A DNA stretch of 64,000 bases from Larimichthys crocea (GCF_000972845.2 NC_040016.1:1694701-1758700), one strand, 5' to 3'; shown: positions 49,801 to 63,263, counted from the stretch's first letter. Program-made: numbers and translations. Notes: a model not told the origin generated them from the sequence alone.

Positions 49801-50922
49801 GCTCTGTTACTGTAACGACACTGACAAGCTCGTTGGACACCGTTTTGGCTTTGTCTCTCATCCGCCTATTTCTCCTTTATTTTCATACGCAGTCCTTTCC
49901 CTCCCTCTGTCACTTGCTACATTTAGAAACGGGAGCTCCTAATGTAAACTTAGTCGGACACAAAGACCTTCACACACCGACAGAATACACACACGCACAC
50001 ACCCTGTTTACACCAGTACCAGCTTTATTAATTGTACTGTCTGCCAAGTTGAAAGACAGTTTCAGTAATATGACCTAATGAACGTGTGCTCGAGGTTACT
50101 GTGTGTTTTGTCTCCTGTTGAATCTCCCCACTCCCTCCCCTTGTCTGCCCTGTGACTGACTCACAATGGCTGATGTTACTTGTCCTTCTGGACAGACCAG
50201 TAGGCCCGGCCCTTCCTTTTGGGAGGGCTCCAAGAACAGCCACGCAAAGGGCTCTGATCATAAAATGGATGTATTGGATTGAAGACTGGAATCCTACTTA
50301 GACTTCAGTGCCAAACATTTTTGGCCTGGGGATGGATAACTTGGTATAAAAGTTAGACTGTGGCTTCCAGTTGGTTCATCATCAACAAAAAAAATCTGTT
50401 GAAGTTTCAGTATTATTTCCCCACATTGTTGTGTAACAAATTCTACTTTGATACAATCGTGCATACAGTTAATTCATATTATATTTGCTTTTAAAAATAG
50501 GTTTACTTCATGCTGGGAAGATGGGATTGTAAACGGCCCAATTGTTCTTGCTAGATAAAATTATGCAGTTATGCAAATTACATATTTTTGTTGTTGTAGT
50601 GGTAGGGCCTATAAAAGTTTCTTAAGCAAAAAAAAAAGTAATTTTTCATTAGATGTTAACTTGATTAGCATTTACAAACAGTTGAAGAGAGACTGTGGGA
50701 GTTGTGTGAAAATTCACACCTAAGAATCACAGTAAAGGTTAAATTTTCACAATAACCAAACTTGTTTATTAAGAAGCTCACAGGTTTGGGGAAAAAATAA
50801 ACAAGAATAGATGCAGGCTGTCATGTTTGATATGGTACTGATGAGTCTCCGAAGCTTGACTGGATGACCTGAATCTGTATCTTTATGGAAACAATATGAT
50901 GAATTTAAGGCAACTTCATGTA
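46895..50922. other. Intron 1 stretch with a low-repeat core
   Basis: No exon is supported. 47740-48100 is complex, free of simple repeats and contains ttattcattagggctttaa and similar homeobox-type cores; it is a candidate conserved element. 49540-49800 is C/T-rich and yields spurious Ser/Leu-rich frames. A 132-codon minus-strand frame at 47248-47646 matches nothing I know. Confidence 0.4.
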
Positions 50923-51229
50923 CAGTGGTCCCTCGTTTATCGCGGGGGGTACGTTCTAAAAATAACCCGCAATAAATGAAATCCGTGAAGTAAGGTTTAT
51001 AATTATTATACATGTTTTAAGGCCGTAAACCCCCTAACCACACACTTTTATACACCTTTTTACACACATTTTGTACAGTACTCCCTTAGTTAATCAGGAC
51101 GCAGAACACAATGCGCGCTCATATTGTACAGTACGCTGTAAAAAAAAAAGCATGCAAAAATACACAAAAAAAAATCTGCGAAACAGCGAGTCCGCGAAAA
51201 GTGTACCGCGTTATAGCGAGGGACGACTG
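50923..51229. mobile_element. Pogo/Tigger-like MITE
   Basis: A 307-bp element flanked by TA (50921-50922 and 51230-51231). The left end is cagtggtccctcgtttatcg; the reverse complement of the right end starts cagtcgtccctcgctataac, so 12 of the first 13 bases match. The ends and the internal style (aacccgcaataaatgaaatc; cgcgttatagcgaggga) fit short non-autonomous relatives of pogo/Tigger transposons, which also insert at TA. It has no coding capacity. It is better preserved than the other repeats here, so probably a younger insertion. Confidence 0.8.
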
Positions 51230-53991
51230 TAGTCATAAATGCTCAACGGTTGAAGCACTCAATTGGAACTCCAACAGATCCTTGTGGAAGTTGTAGTGCA
51301 GCACCATAAAGAGTATTGTTTTGAAGTACTTCGTCTAAGTTGAAGTGGTGTTGGGTGTAGTTATGTGACAGGCACTCAGGTGCCCACAAGCCGAGGAAAA
51401 AAAGTTTTGCTTTCAGCTAAACATGCACAGACCGCTCTCCTCTTATCTCTCTTCATTCCTTCTCGTTCCGCCTCGCTGGCTATCTGAAAAGGTATCGTCA
51501 ACTCCTCTCATCTCACCTTTCTATCTGTCCCTCTTTTCTCTCCATTTCCATCACCTTACCTTTTCACCTGCACCGTTTTCTCTTTCGTGTCTCCTCATCT
51601 CCCGCCTGATTATTACTGCCTCTGCTCAGTCTCCCTCTTCTCTCAGTTATATTTTTTCATTCTCTTCTCCAGCCTACGATCTAATTCAGACTTTTTTGTG
51701 TCTTTACTGAGAGTCTGTAGGTCATCATTAAATGTACATTTAGCTTTTATGTAGTTAGAGTGGAGAAAGTGTTGTAGTTATTACTGTCTGCGAATTAGGT
51801 TTCAGTCATGCACACAGCCACAGTTACACACTAGCCTTGGTCCCCGTCTCTGTCACCGCCTCTATTGTGAATCAGTGATGCGTGCAGCACTGTGCGCTTC
51901 ACCAGGAATACAGTATGTGCTGAGGATCTGGGACAAGACAGGAAATCGTCTTAGCTCACAGGCTCCTATTCGTCTCCTTCTACTGAACACCATGAATGGG
52001 CTGTGCATGTACATTCACACACACGCTGTCTGTTGGCTGGAGTATTCACTGGGAAAAACTTAGCTCCTGAGCTAGTCAGATAGACGAGCTTCCTTTGTTT
52101 CAGCTCTACAACGGCGGGACTGAAGATAATTGGCGTTGGCCTCACATGACTCACATGTAACAGTGCCATTTAAACAGAATGAAGGGTCCTCTCCCACTGA
52201 GTTCCTGGACATGGCAGTGTCTTTGTTTAGTGTGTATACTGCTGAAGATCTTCCTGTATATTATGATGAGTTTGACCATGTGTGTCATTGGGTGGCAGCT
52301 TGCCTCATTTGTTGGCCAGCGTCTCATGCTCACAGTTCTCAGTTTCATGCAGAACAAAAAAGCAACGCTTCATCTTTTCTTTCAGATTGATTAAACTAGG
52401 AATCATCTTTTTTTTCAAATTGCCTACAAATAACCTATGACCTTAAACTGACATTAAATGTTGGAGACCTGCTGTCTGTGCCCTTTCCACAACATCTTAG
52501 ATGAATTATCACACTATTTTTCAACGGTTCCCTTTTATAAAGAGTTGAATCCACATTCCCCCAGGCAGAGACATCTGCCTCAATCCTGATGTCTTGTGAC
52601 CCATCTGAGGATATAAATCGGTTAAACACCATGTGACACAAGCCACACGCCTGTCTTAAAGCATTTAGAGCACAGGATAAAACCATGCGGTCATAGCCAA
52701 TGATATGGTTACTAATACTCCTCAACAGCACACATCCGGATACAGTATGGGCCTTAATGGACAAAGATGGATAAGGATGTTGTCCAAGTCAATAGTGACC
52801 CAACCCAGACACACTGCGTGCATATGAGTGCTTTTGCTCTTGTGCTTTCATTACAACAAAGCAGGACATTTATTTGTGTTAACTTGTACTGGGTGATGTA
52901 ATGATTCCGACTAAGGCAGGAGGGGCAGATGGTCAGTTGTCTGTCAGTGTCAATAAGCTTAAGGAGCGGAGACTATGTGTAGTGCGATGGGGCACCAGCA
53001 GAATTCACAGCTGAGAAGATATGAGCTAGATTAAGTCTTGGATTTGTGTCAAGTCTTTGAAGTGCGCAGGTCAGATGTCACCCCCTTTATGATGTAATCT
53101 TAATAGTGAAATCAAAAAAGGATTCTGGCTGAGATAGTCTTATCTACAGATGCATATTTTGTCAAATTTTTCCTGTCAACACAAAAACCAAGTGGTGCCA
53201 CAGATATGAAAAGGCCAGACTGTACTTTGGACGTGCTTTGTGTTTTCATTCTCAAGTTATCGACTCTGGCTCTCAAAGAGTGAAAGTTGCATGAGGTTAA
53301 TGTTAATTTGATATAAGCAGTTTGACATATTTTCTCATTAGCTGTGTCTTATGAATACCTCTGCAGTCCCAAGCTGACCATTCATCTTGTACTGATGATG
53401 TTGGCCGTCCGCATAAACTTACTCTGGAAGTCCAAGAAGGGAGAGGCCTACCTTTATGGCGCTGTTAAAACAAAAGCAGGCAGTGATTCTTTTTAATACC
53501 TTTCTCCTTGAAGTGACTCCCCTTCCACTCGCTACTACCATCAACAGTGCTGCCCTCATATGCTTAGAGAGTGGGATTTATAATGGCACGTCTGTTTTTA
53601 CAACAATCAACACTCTCTGGCAAGTTTTTACAAAGTGTTGCAGCGCCAGCCCACTCCAGCACTCTGGGTATCAAGGGTCAATCAAGCTCATAAACGGAGG
53701 GTGTGAGGAAGAGAGAGCAGAGGGAGGGCACTGCAGCTGAAGGCAGCAGTGTTTGGTAATAAGCTGTTTTGGGCAGAGCAGACTGCATTCCTTTAGAGTG
53801 AACTCAACAGGGAGAATATAAGCAGCGCTATGAAGGAATGCACCAGTTTTTCTTGTAACAGAAAAGAGCTCAGAATTGTCTATTCATTGATCAGTGTACC
53901 ATATAAACGCCACATTTTTATTATTTGAGTACACTTCAAAGTTACATTATAAAACATGTCTCCATGAGTACAACAACATCTTAAATTTGTC
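51230..53991. other. Intron 1 stretch, nothing recognised
   Basis: C/T-rich simple sequence at 51430-51680. A 109-codon minus-strand frame at 52435-52764 is free of low complexity but matches no family known to me. No splice-flanked exon was found. Confidence 0.45.
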
Positions 53992-54052
53992 TGTATGTGT
54001 GTATGTATGTGTGTACATACATACACACACACACATATATATATATATATAA
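53992..54052. repeat. GT/CA palindrome plus (AT)n
   Basis: A perfect 15-base inverted repeat (tgtgtgtatgtatgt at 53996-54010; its complement at 54015-54029) is separated by only gtgt and runs on into CA and then an AT run to 54050. It can extrude as a cruciform. Confidence 0.9.
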
Positions 54053-56343
54053 AGATGAAATGTTGTGATAGGCGATACTGTTTTATTATGTCCTCAGTTC
54101 ACCACTGTGCTGAGTTCACTGGCTGAACCTGTCCTTAACCGTGGTTTCATGACATCAACACCTGTACAACCAGCTTGGAGAGCTCAAACCACAGCTTGAT
54201 TGGTGGTTTGAACAACTGTTTGAAAACCTCAAGGATGTTTGTGGTTGACCTTCATTGTGACATGAAGGCATTACTCAGTGTTGATTTAAGCCATGGGGTG
54301 GCATGTAGATACATGCTGGGTTTGTGATTAGCAATAACAATGCCCGGCCCCATTCACACTCCATGGGGTAGTTTCCTAATATATCTACACCGGTGCAGTT
54401 ATGCGTTGTAATTTTATAACCCCCAACTATCACATTGCAAGTAGAGAGTTCATATTTTAAATGATGTGTTGCTTTTTGAGGCTGTTTCTGGTCAAATTAC
54501 AGAAGAGGCTTTTGTGGCCCATCACTCTCAATCCTGCCTCTATCTCAAACCTGGGCTGCTAACAACATTGTACCCCGTGTCACTTAGATAGCTGTGATTG
54601 ATGTGAAACTCTAGCTATGTAAGTCATCTCAGTTAATGTTGCTTACCTTTATCCTTTTGTCAGAAACTATGTGCTTTCCAAATATGGTGATATCCCAGTA
54701 GATGCATTCAGGCACTTCTCAGATTTCAGGACTTTTGAGAGTTGGTTGCTAAATAGCAGTGCATTCTTGAGTTTTTTTGACATAAAAATGCACCATCTAA
54801 CAGTTGGCTAAAAAAATATGAAAGCTGTGAAAAAGGTAATGTGACATTAGTCGCATCACGCACTGTGCTGAAACAATGTTGCAGTTCAGCAGACCTTGAA
54901 AATATTGCTAAAAAGTAGCCACTGTAACAACACGTGGTAAAGAAAAGTCATTCAGTCATATCTATTTAAAGTTTGCATACATCACCTAGCATTTAGGATG
55001 GATGGATGTGTTTTGTGTTGAGTTCATTGTTTCAGCTTATAAAGCTATAAAAAACACACGTGCATGTAGTAAATTGACTAAAATATACATGTAGTTCTTA
55101 AGTGTGCAAGATGTTTACTTGTTTAGTGTCGGTTAATTCAATTGTGAAATATAAAATGTAATCCTGCCTTGTAACACATGGAGATATTGAGTCCAAGTGA
55201 AGTTTACAACCTGCTGTTGCATGTCATCACCTCAGATCGCTCAAGCTTACTGTTGTTCTCTTTAAGCCACGTCAAACTAAAACGGCATTAGCATTATGCT
55301 GCAGACAACAGTGCAGGCTCAGTGTGATATTGCCACAGTGGTGAAATTTTGAACTAACTGCACTGTTAACTGCGTCGCGTTGTGAGTCATATCAGGCACA
55401 TTGTAGCCTTGACCTACATATCGCCTACCTCTCCCACATTCACACACACACACGCACAGACAGACAGACACAGGATTTGTCATAGAAAGAAAAACCCTGT
55501 CGCACAAACACAGTGGAGAGATTAAGAGTAAACCACTAATCTGACGGTGCCTGCATCAGTGTGTTTGTGTGTCTGTGTGCTGCTTTTTTTTTAAAAATGT
55601 GGGCAGGTTTATGCGATGACTGGTTCAACCGTTTTTCATTCTGTCTAAGCGGCAGGAATGAAGGCCTTTTGTTTTTTCCAGGAATTTCACCCCTGAGAGG
55701 AGAAACGGGGCGGAGAAAATGTGTTCCCGTGCTCATGCTTAGTTTGTTTGTCATCGTCATAAATTAGACGTTTGAGCAGCAGTTTGTATTTTATTTAGGT
55801 TTTGGCACTGATGTGAGTCATAAAAGGTTTGAAGAAGGGGGAGAAAGGGATGTGAGCTGTTTTGAAATGGAGAAAATAAAGAAATGGGGTGAGAGGATTC
55901 AATTGGAATATAAAGATGGAGACGAACACAGTCTGTCTGTACTTCATGTGTTATTGTAGTGACAAGGGCTGGATGCCTGGGAGACACCCTGGGGCGCTCA
56001 ACCCTGTGTTCACCAGCCAAATCAGACACAATGTTCATAAAACTGTTCAGAGCGCAAAGATGGTGCCATTCACCATCCAGTCACCTCAAGCTGTTTAGCA
56101 ACTGTTCAAAACACATTGGCTGTTTGACTATTTGCTTAATACAGAAAGTGAGATTTGAAGATTAAGTTAGGGTTACATAGATTACAGACAAACATGGCAT
56201 GTGTTTGATGAGGTGATGAATTCCACAGAGAGGTTTGTCCACAGCACATTCCCTCTGCATTCCAGCTTGGAGCAGACTTCATGTAAGATTTGCAGCGGTC
56301 AGATTCAGAGAGGTCGGAGGAGCTGGTGCTAATATTGCCATGA
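54053..56343. other. Intron 1 stretch, nothing recognised
   Basis: AT-rich unique-looking DNA with a small CA/GACA cluster at 55440-55472. No exon or element is supported. Confidence 0.5.
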
Positions 56344-56604
56344 TGTGTGTGTGTGTGTGTGTGTGTTATTCCTGCCCTTACGGCCCCATATTAAACACAC
56401 ACACAGTAGTCATCGACTCCCCTTCTCCCTCTGTCTTTTTTTCGACAACTGCAGGCAGAGCAGCGACAACTGTGCACTGTTGCCCCAGAGCATAGGCGCA
56501 TATGCACACACACACACACATTACCACATCCCTGTGTACCAGAAGTGTGTGCCTGAAGTAACGTCTGTTAGTGTATAATCCCGTTTTACCTCTGAAAACA
56601 CAAA

Positions 56605-56646
<42 letters not shown>

Positions 56647-56762
56647 ATTGTCGCAGGGAACGAGGAGAGGAAGGAATTTGTGTGATGTATTGCCCACAGT
56701 CTGTGTACTGTCTCGGAGTGGCAGCTGTCACACACACACACACAGACACACACAGACACACA
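56344..56762. repeat. Cluster of alternating GT and CA tracts
   Basis: The tracts are GT at 56344-56366, CA at about 56396-56406, CA at 56505-56520, GT at 56608-56644 (37 bases, pure) and an imperfect CA run at 56730-56762. Complementary tracts alternate over about 420 bases. All open frames here are Cys-Val or Thr-His artefacts. Confidence 0.95.
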
Positions 56763-59700
56763 TGTCTGTTATCCACACGGCACAGAGAAGTGTCAGAGAA
56801 GCAGTTGTCCTTGCACTTACTGCCACTCTAGCCCTTGAATGTGTGAGTAGATTGTCTGGCAGTTTCTACCCTCGTCCTTGTGCGGGCCACTGATTCAAGC
56901 CTGGGAAACAAACAGAGAGGACAGTGGAAGTAAGTGACGTCAGTCAGATTATTACAGATTAACAGGCTAGCAAAAAGGCTGTCGTGCAAAGTCCCAAAAA
57001 GTCTCCTTTTCATGTTTTTAATTATTGTTTATTATTATGTGTTTTATTAGCTGGGGCTCACTTTATTAAAAAAAAAAAAAAACCTTTTACAACCTTCACA
57101 TTCCATTATTCCATGAAACAGAGCCGAGCAGCTTGTAAAGTGACTGCGGTAAAGGATTTATTCTTGGCTAATGTACTTAAGTAAAAACTAATATAGAATA
57201 AACCAAGGACGATGTTTGAGGCCGGTGTTTCGACTCTGTAGCTTTTTCTCAACTCCTTCACTGTCAAGGGTAGCTGCTAGACAGGTCTGGATCAGGTTTT
57301 ATCACTGCAGCCGGGCTGATGGCTTGAAAGTCAGCACAGCAAGGTGCTTTAAAGACAGGGGGCTCAATTTGTTCCAGCGCCTGACTTCCGAAACACACAC
57401 ACAAACACACACACACGGGCACATGCGCGCTCACTACTTTTGTACTTAGGAACAAGGCATTTGTTTTGGCAGGCCACCTGCCACACGGAGAGGGAAAGGG
57501 CACCGGCGCTTGTCCTCCACTAAACTGATTTACGTTGGCACTAAAACAGAACTCATAAGGGCTTTTTATACACCTCAAGACTTGCCAGTCAGCTTGTTCC
57601 CCCAGCCAAGGCAGGAAGGAAATGATACAAGATACCACAATATACAATACTGCTTTGTTGTTCGACCTCTTGAAAATTGGTCTTACCTCCTCTGAAATTT
57701 TTCTTGGCTCGCTGGAGGACTTGAATATGATGTGGGGACAGTTGTTTTTGGCCCCTTTTTAAAAAGTGCCTGGTCATATTTTGGATATCCTGTCCTCATG
57801 ACTAAGTGCCTTTTTGTCACTTTTTTTCTTGCTCATAAAGTAATGATATAATGACACAAAAATGAACATCAGCTCTTAGGTTGACTCTTCCAGGTTATGT
57901 TGCCCCCATGGGCATTCTCCATATACCCTCCATATTCAGCTATTAACACGTCGTCCTCTGCTGTCATTCAGCTGTTATTGAAAAAAGGAGGACCTTTATG
58001 AACAAATTTCTATGGACAGTGACAGATGGGCTGAGATATTTTTTTTTATAATATTCCACTGAGTTATTGTAATAATGTTGACATTCTCTGATAATCCTCA
58101 GCACACAGAGCGATTGCTTTGTTGCAGCGCTGAGATTTGAGTTTTTGGTGTGTTAAGAGGAGCGTTGCAGCTTCAGTGTGGGTTGGATTGATGGTCTGCC
58201 CCCTCCTCTTTCTGAGATAGCCTATTATTAGGACATATGTCAGACTGGTGGGTTAACCAGACTGCAAATAACTAGCCTGCGCCATGCCTACCTGCAGTGT
58301 GTTTGTGTGTGCTGACTATTTCTTCAAACCACCGAAATTGGAGAGCAACCCACATCTCGTTATAATAGCTTCATGCAGACTTTTCGTGTGTTTGTAGCCG
58401 TCTGCCGGTGTGTTGTCTGTCCAGGGATTGCCACCCATCCCTCCATCAATCCATCCCTCTGTCAGTGTGTCGGGGGATGGTAATCCATTCTTCCCATATG
58501 CAGATAGTAGTGGCGAGATTAGACAGACCCTGGGAGAGGATTAAGGCTTCAGGGGCTTGGCTACCTTCTATCTTACTCTCCTCTACAACTACCCCAACCC
58601 CCCCTCCACCACCACACCACCACTGCCGCTTCCTGCTGCCTACTTGTGCTGTTTAGTCCCTTACACGCCCCTCACCCACCTCCCTTTTCTCCTCCTGGGC
58701 AAATCTCCAATCTCTCGAGTGTGTTGGCTGCTGAGGCAAGAGGTGGAGGGCAGATTAGGATAGAGACCCATTAGGTTTTTGTGCGTGTGTGTTTTGAATT
58801 TCATGCGCATGACATATTTTTCTCTGTCTTTCTGCATTTTTAATGTGTTTGTGTGTATACACAGAGAGGGGGATATGCTGTGTGTGTCTTTCAAACCGTA
58901 TTGCTTTGAGTCACCTCCTTGATTATGCTATGGTTGAGTTACAATAATCGACTTAGTTCATATATGAGAGTGTGTGTCTTGAGAATTTGCATTCATTTTC
59001 TTCCGAACCTTTCCCGTCTCCCCTCACTATATTTTTTGTCTTCCTTAAACCCTAAATTCCACCCGCTCACCTCTCCCTCTTATCCCAGATGTGACCCACG
59101 TGTTGCGACGCGGTGCAGAGGGTAGGGAATCTGTCTGAACACCGCTCCTCTTCCTTCCTCGTCGTCATCTCTCTCTCGCCACCTTCTCCCGCTCTTTCTC
59201 CCCTCCAGCGGCGAGTGCTGTAATTGATATGCCACCGGCAATAAATCAGCACAGCTCCAGGGCTGAGCAACGACCATTATCTGAACGGACAGGTTTAGCC
59301 ACTTTGGAGAAGAGGGTGAGAGAGGAAGAGCTGATCCAGCTCAGCTCACAAGAGTCACCAACAACACACCACTTCACCGGCCGCTCAATTTTTCAACATA
59401 CATAACATACCACCAGAGCCTAGCTTTTCTCAGCATTCCCTCTTCTGTTAAGCCAAATAAACAAATTGAAGTCAAGCTGTGAAAGGCCCCTCCTTTTAAA
59501 ACTCCCTCTCAATCCCTCATTCTAATTCCTAGTGTCCATAGGGATGCAGTACAGCCCTGTCAATTGATAAGACATCCAGATATCAAATCCAATCAACCTG
59601 GCCCCTTACAGCCTGTCCTCTCTAATGCTTTTCTCTGATGTGATAACGGCCCCGGCTCCCCCGATATGGTGGCTGCCCATTCCCAAAGCCACAGACACGC

Positions 59701-62700
59701 TCCAGCCCAAAATGATTGACATGTTTTTCCTTGATGGTGCCAGATATGGCTCGCAACCTTGTTCCAGCGGTCTTCCCACCATTTCACTTTTCACTCTGGA
59801 GGAAATTGAAATTGAAGAGGGTTTGGAGGGATAAGGAGGGAGAGAGAAAATGGAGAGTTTGAGGAAAAAAAAGAGGAATGTGTGTAAGAAGTGACTGACT
59901 ATATCCACAACAGTTGGACATGTCTGCCATGATGGGTTGGAACAGGGAGTTTGGTTTTTTTATCCATGCTGTCTGTAGTTTTGAAGTTTATATTATGGAG
60001 ATGGGTGACTCCATGTGTTTGTCGTGATGTCATTGTGTTATTATCAGGATAGATAACAAGCAGCTGGAGACCCCCAGATGCAATTTGTTGTGCGATTCAC
60101 ACTCTCTTACATCAAGCTGCGGCTGGCCTAAATGAAGAGGAATTACTGTAGGGACTATTTTTTTTTTTCACGCTTTCTCTCGTCCTTTATCAGGCTCGCT
60201 CATTTGCTCGCTCACTCACTCCGTCTCATTGTATCTTTCCCTCACTTGGAAATGACAAAAGGAAAATGAGGCAGCCGGCCTCCCTACGTGCCACAGCGCT
60301 TTAAATTGACATCTGCTCACGTCGCGTGGTGTGACTGTACCGTTGAGCAAGAAATTAGGCTTTTTTATAGTCTAGCTTGTCACTTTATTGCTACTGCTTA
60401 TGCCAGAGAGGCTGCGATGTGCATCGAGTCATTTTAATCTCACAGAGTGGAGAGTCGGGGTATATCTGATGGCTGCAGCTCAGGCCCTTCTGCCTGCAGT
60501 TACCTCGCCGAGGTGCCTCGATCCACGGGGCTCCCCTGGTGTTTGATTCAAGCACAGGTAGAGCTCTGATTAAAATGCAGCAGAAGTGTCGCCTTTTGTT
60601 TGGCTCCTCACTCAGCCCCTGCTCTTCTCTCTCTGTGTCTTTCTGTCTGTGCAGTTTCTTCTCCTCTCCGTCTCCTACCTTTCCTGTCTTTGTTCTTGCT
60701 CAGCTCCTCTTTCTCGCAGTGTTTTTCCCCCCCTCTCTCCTATACATTTGTCTTCTCCTGACTTTTCATTTGTGGAAATTGGATGACACCACCTCTCCCT
60801 GAACCAGGCTAGCTCTGTCTCAGCTGAGCTATGGTTTGCTATTCCATGAACGTCGCCACTACTATTTCTCTTCTCTCCTGCTCCCCCCCGTTCTCTTTCT
60901 TTTCTTGCTCACTTGCACCACCAGTGACTAAAATTGATGTGCAATTCAATGACTCCTCTTACTGAGGTGTTTTAATTCTTTCAATACTTGCAAAAGTGCA
61001 ATTTTTCCCCCTGAGTGTTCACCACACACTCTTTCACACATACCTGCCTTCCTTGAGGATAGCTGTATTAAACAAAAAAGGAAACAGACTCACATTTATC
61101 CCTCTAAGCTTGGTAAACTGACCACCTCCTGATATGTATGCCTGGTAGTGATCGATGGACACAGATAGCTTTGGTCCTGAGTGGCTAACCACATGAGCAG
61201 GAGGCGGAAACTTAAAAAAGCAGAATAAGAAAAAACCCACATCCCTTGCTCTCTCTGTCCTTCTTTTGATTTTTTTCCCCTCACCTCCCTCTTCCCCTTC
61301 TTCCTTCCCCCCTCATCTTTCTGTACTGTCTCTCATCTTTTCTGATTTGGTGTGGTCATAAAACACCCTTCGTGCAGACAGTTTGATAGTCAAGGTGAAA
61401 TTGAAGCGTGGGGTCCCTGGAAGAGTTGCGCCCTATTTTGCATAATCAGCATTTACAGGAGAACTAATGTCCCAGTATTGCAGGAACATGATTGGCCTGT
61501 CAAATAGCAGTACACACTCGGCAAACCTTGTTCCTCCTCATCATTGCATTGTCGTTAGAGGACGCCCAAAGGAGCAAATACTCTCCCTTTTGACTCCTCC
61601 TCCTCTCCTCCCCCTCCTCCCTGTCCTTTACCTGTAAAACGTCCATCCTGTAAATTATATCCGTCCTGCTGCCTTTTTGATATACCGCCTCTGTTGTCTG
61701 CATCCCAGGTTGTCAAGGGATACCAGCTGTGGGTTATAGTGTTTGCTGGGTCAAAATATATTTGTGTTTTTGTAAAAAGCTCAGAAATGAAAGCTGAGCA
61801 CCCACCCCACTCTGAATGTATCAGAATTAGCTGGTGTGAGAGGAAAGTGATGTCAGTGTGGATGGAAGTAGGGCTGCAGTGAAATGTGGGCAGACTGAAA
61901 ATAGCTATGTCGGTGTAGGTACTGGTCACAAGATGAATAAATCTAGGAAGTCTATACACATGCATAGGTTTGAGAGCAAACCGTAGACTTGACCTAACCA
62001 GGGTACAAGTTATCTGCTATGTGTGCTTGAGTGCAATACATTACTGGATGGTGTTGTGTCCAACCAGATTAAATTAGGTTAAATGTTGTTATCGATATCT
62101 ACTCTGGGACCCTCATGTGCCATATTGTATGTATAAATAAAAAAAAATAAATAAAAAAAATGAGGTCACCTTTCGATGCAGTGTGGTTGTCTGTCTATCT
62201 GTGTAGCAGGGGACGGGCAAGTTTTGAGTGCTGTCTGAGGGGGCGGCGCATGATTGGCTGCGGAAAAGTGTTGTGTAAGATAGGGACCCTTCAAAAACCA
62301 TCAGTGGATGGTTAACGAGAACGGTGCTCTATATGCAGCATACATCTCGGTCAAGGACTTTTTATATTTCTCTTGGCTCAAGTTATATTTGTCCTGATAT
62401 ATATACAGTATATAATATAATAATCGTAGCTCCCAGAGGGAAAGCAATGTGTGCTGGTCTACCTGTTGTGCTGCCATGAGAGGCAGATACAACTGGATAC
62501 AAGTGCCAGAACTGCGGGTGTAATTACAATTACTGGATAGTGTGTTGATGCCGTAGAGAGCATGACAGGAAAGCTTTCAAGCAGTCCTAGCTATAAATTG
62601 CTTGCTGTCAATGTAACGGTGCCCACAGGCACTTTTTCATACACACCCCTCCTCCGAAGCCACCATGGTAAAGTTGAAAGTTATGAAATATTAAAGAGTT

Positions 62701-62984
62701 CAGTGTTGTGAGTCTATAACTCATTCCCGCAACACTGGCATTATGTGTACAGAGCCTTTAATAATCGGTCCATGCCTCCCCGGCTATCTTCACTCAAAAT
62801 TAAATGCCGACACAAATTTTCCTTCCAGACTTGATTTGATATCATTTATTTATCACCGGGGCACAAATGTCTGCTTGAATTTTTTTCTATTTTTGGCTGT
62901 GCAGTGTGTGAGCCTTTTAGGTCACTCTGTCTGCTTAATGCATAATCAATAGGAAATGTTTCTTGGACACTCACCCTGTTTTTT
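56763..62984. other. 3' part of intron 1, no exon recognised
   Basis: There is an A-run at 57068-57083, C/T-rich patches at 58560-58700, 59140-59210 and 60620-60740, and an AT-rich stretch at 62130-62160. 59560-59830 and 60290-60560 are complex and repeat-poor and could be conserved elements. No splice-flanked coding exon was seen. Confidence 0.4.
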
Positions 62985-62999
62985 CTTTCTGCCTTCCAG

Positions 63000-63263
63000 G
63001 GCTCCCACCTCGTGCCGCTGTGGATGATGTTTCTGATGACGGCTTGCATCGCTGAGAACGGGACAGAGGATCAATAGTTTTACTTAATTTCCCTTCATCC
63101 TTCTCTCTCCCTCAAATTGTCCTTCCTAATTCATTGACAGAAGAGCAGAAACGAAAGAAAATCCTGACTTGGGACTTGGCACCAGAGCTTGTACTCCTCA
63201 TCCTTCTCCTCTTCTCTTTCTCCTTCCCCAACCCCCTAAACCTTGCCCCTAGACAACCCAGAT
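63000..63263 (+). other. plxna1: plxna1 exon 2, 5' untranslated part
   Basis: The exon can start at 63000, after the acceptor tttttctttctgccttccag, or at 63141, after a long pyrimidine stretch (63085-63125) ending aattcattgacag. Both have good polypyrimidine tracts. An in-frame TAA at 63237-63239 closes the plexin frame upstream, so translation cannot begin earlier than 63240 in this frame. The longer form carries the uORF at 63024. Confidence 0.6.
63024..63077 (+). CDS. Upstream ORF of 17 codons in the plxna1 leader
   Basis: ATG at 63024 (in-frame ATGs follow at 63027 and 63036) reads MMFLMTACIAENGTEDQ and stops at TAG 63075-63077, 186 bases before the plexin start. Context at the first ATG is moderate (g at -3). 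It is present only if splicing uses the acceptor at 62999; use of the acceptor at 63140 removes it. Its role, if any, would be to dampen or regulate translation. Confidence 0.4.
   Translation: MMFLMTACIAENGTEDQ

Larger units (their letters stand above)
29163..62999 (+). other. plxna1: Putative intron 1 of plxna1 (about 33.8 kb)
   Basis: Defined by the donor at 29163 (GTAAGT) and the acceptor ending at 62999 (tttttctttctgccttccag). No protein-coding exon is recognised inside on either strand. The contents are microsatellites, two copies of a teleost repeat, one MITE, pyrimidine-rich simple sequence and long repeat-poor stretches. The longest open frame, 216 codons at 31455-32105, starts at an ATG but runs through a GT tract and a CT tract and looks spurious. 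Confidence 0.45.

Noticed and set aside
52435..52764. 109-codon minus-strand frame without low complexity
   Set aside because: Tempting as a relic gene or element, but no motif and no terminal structure were found.
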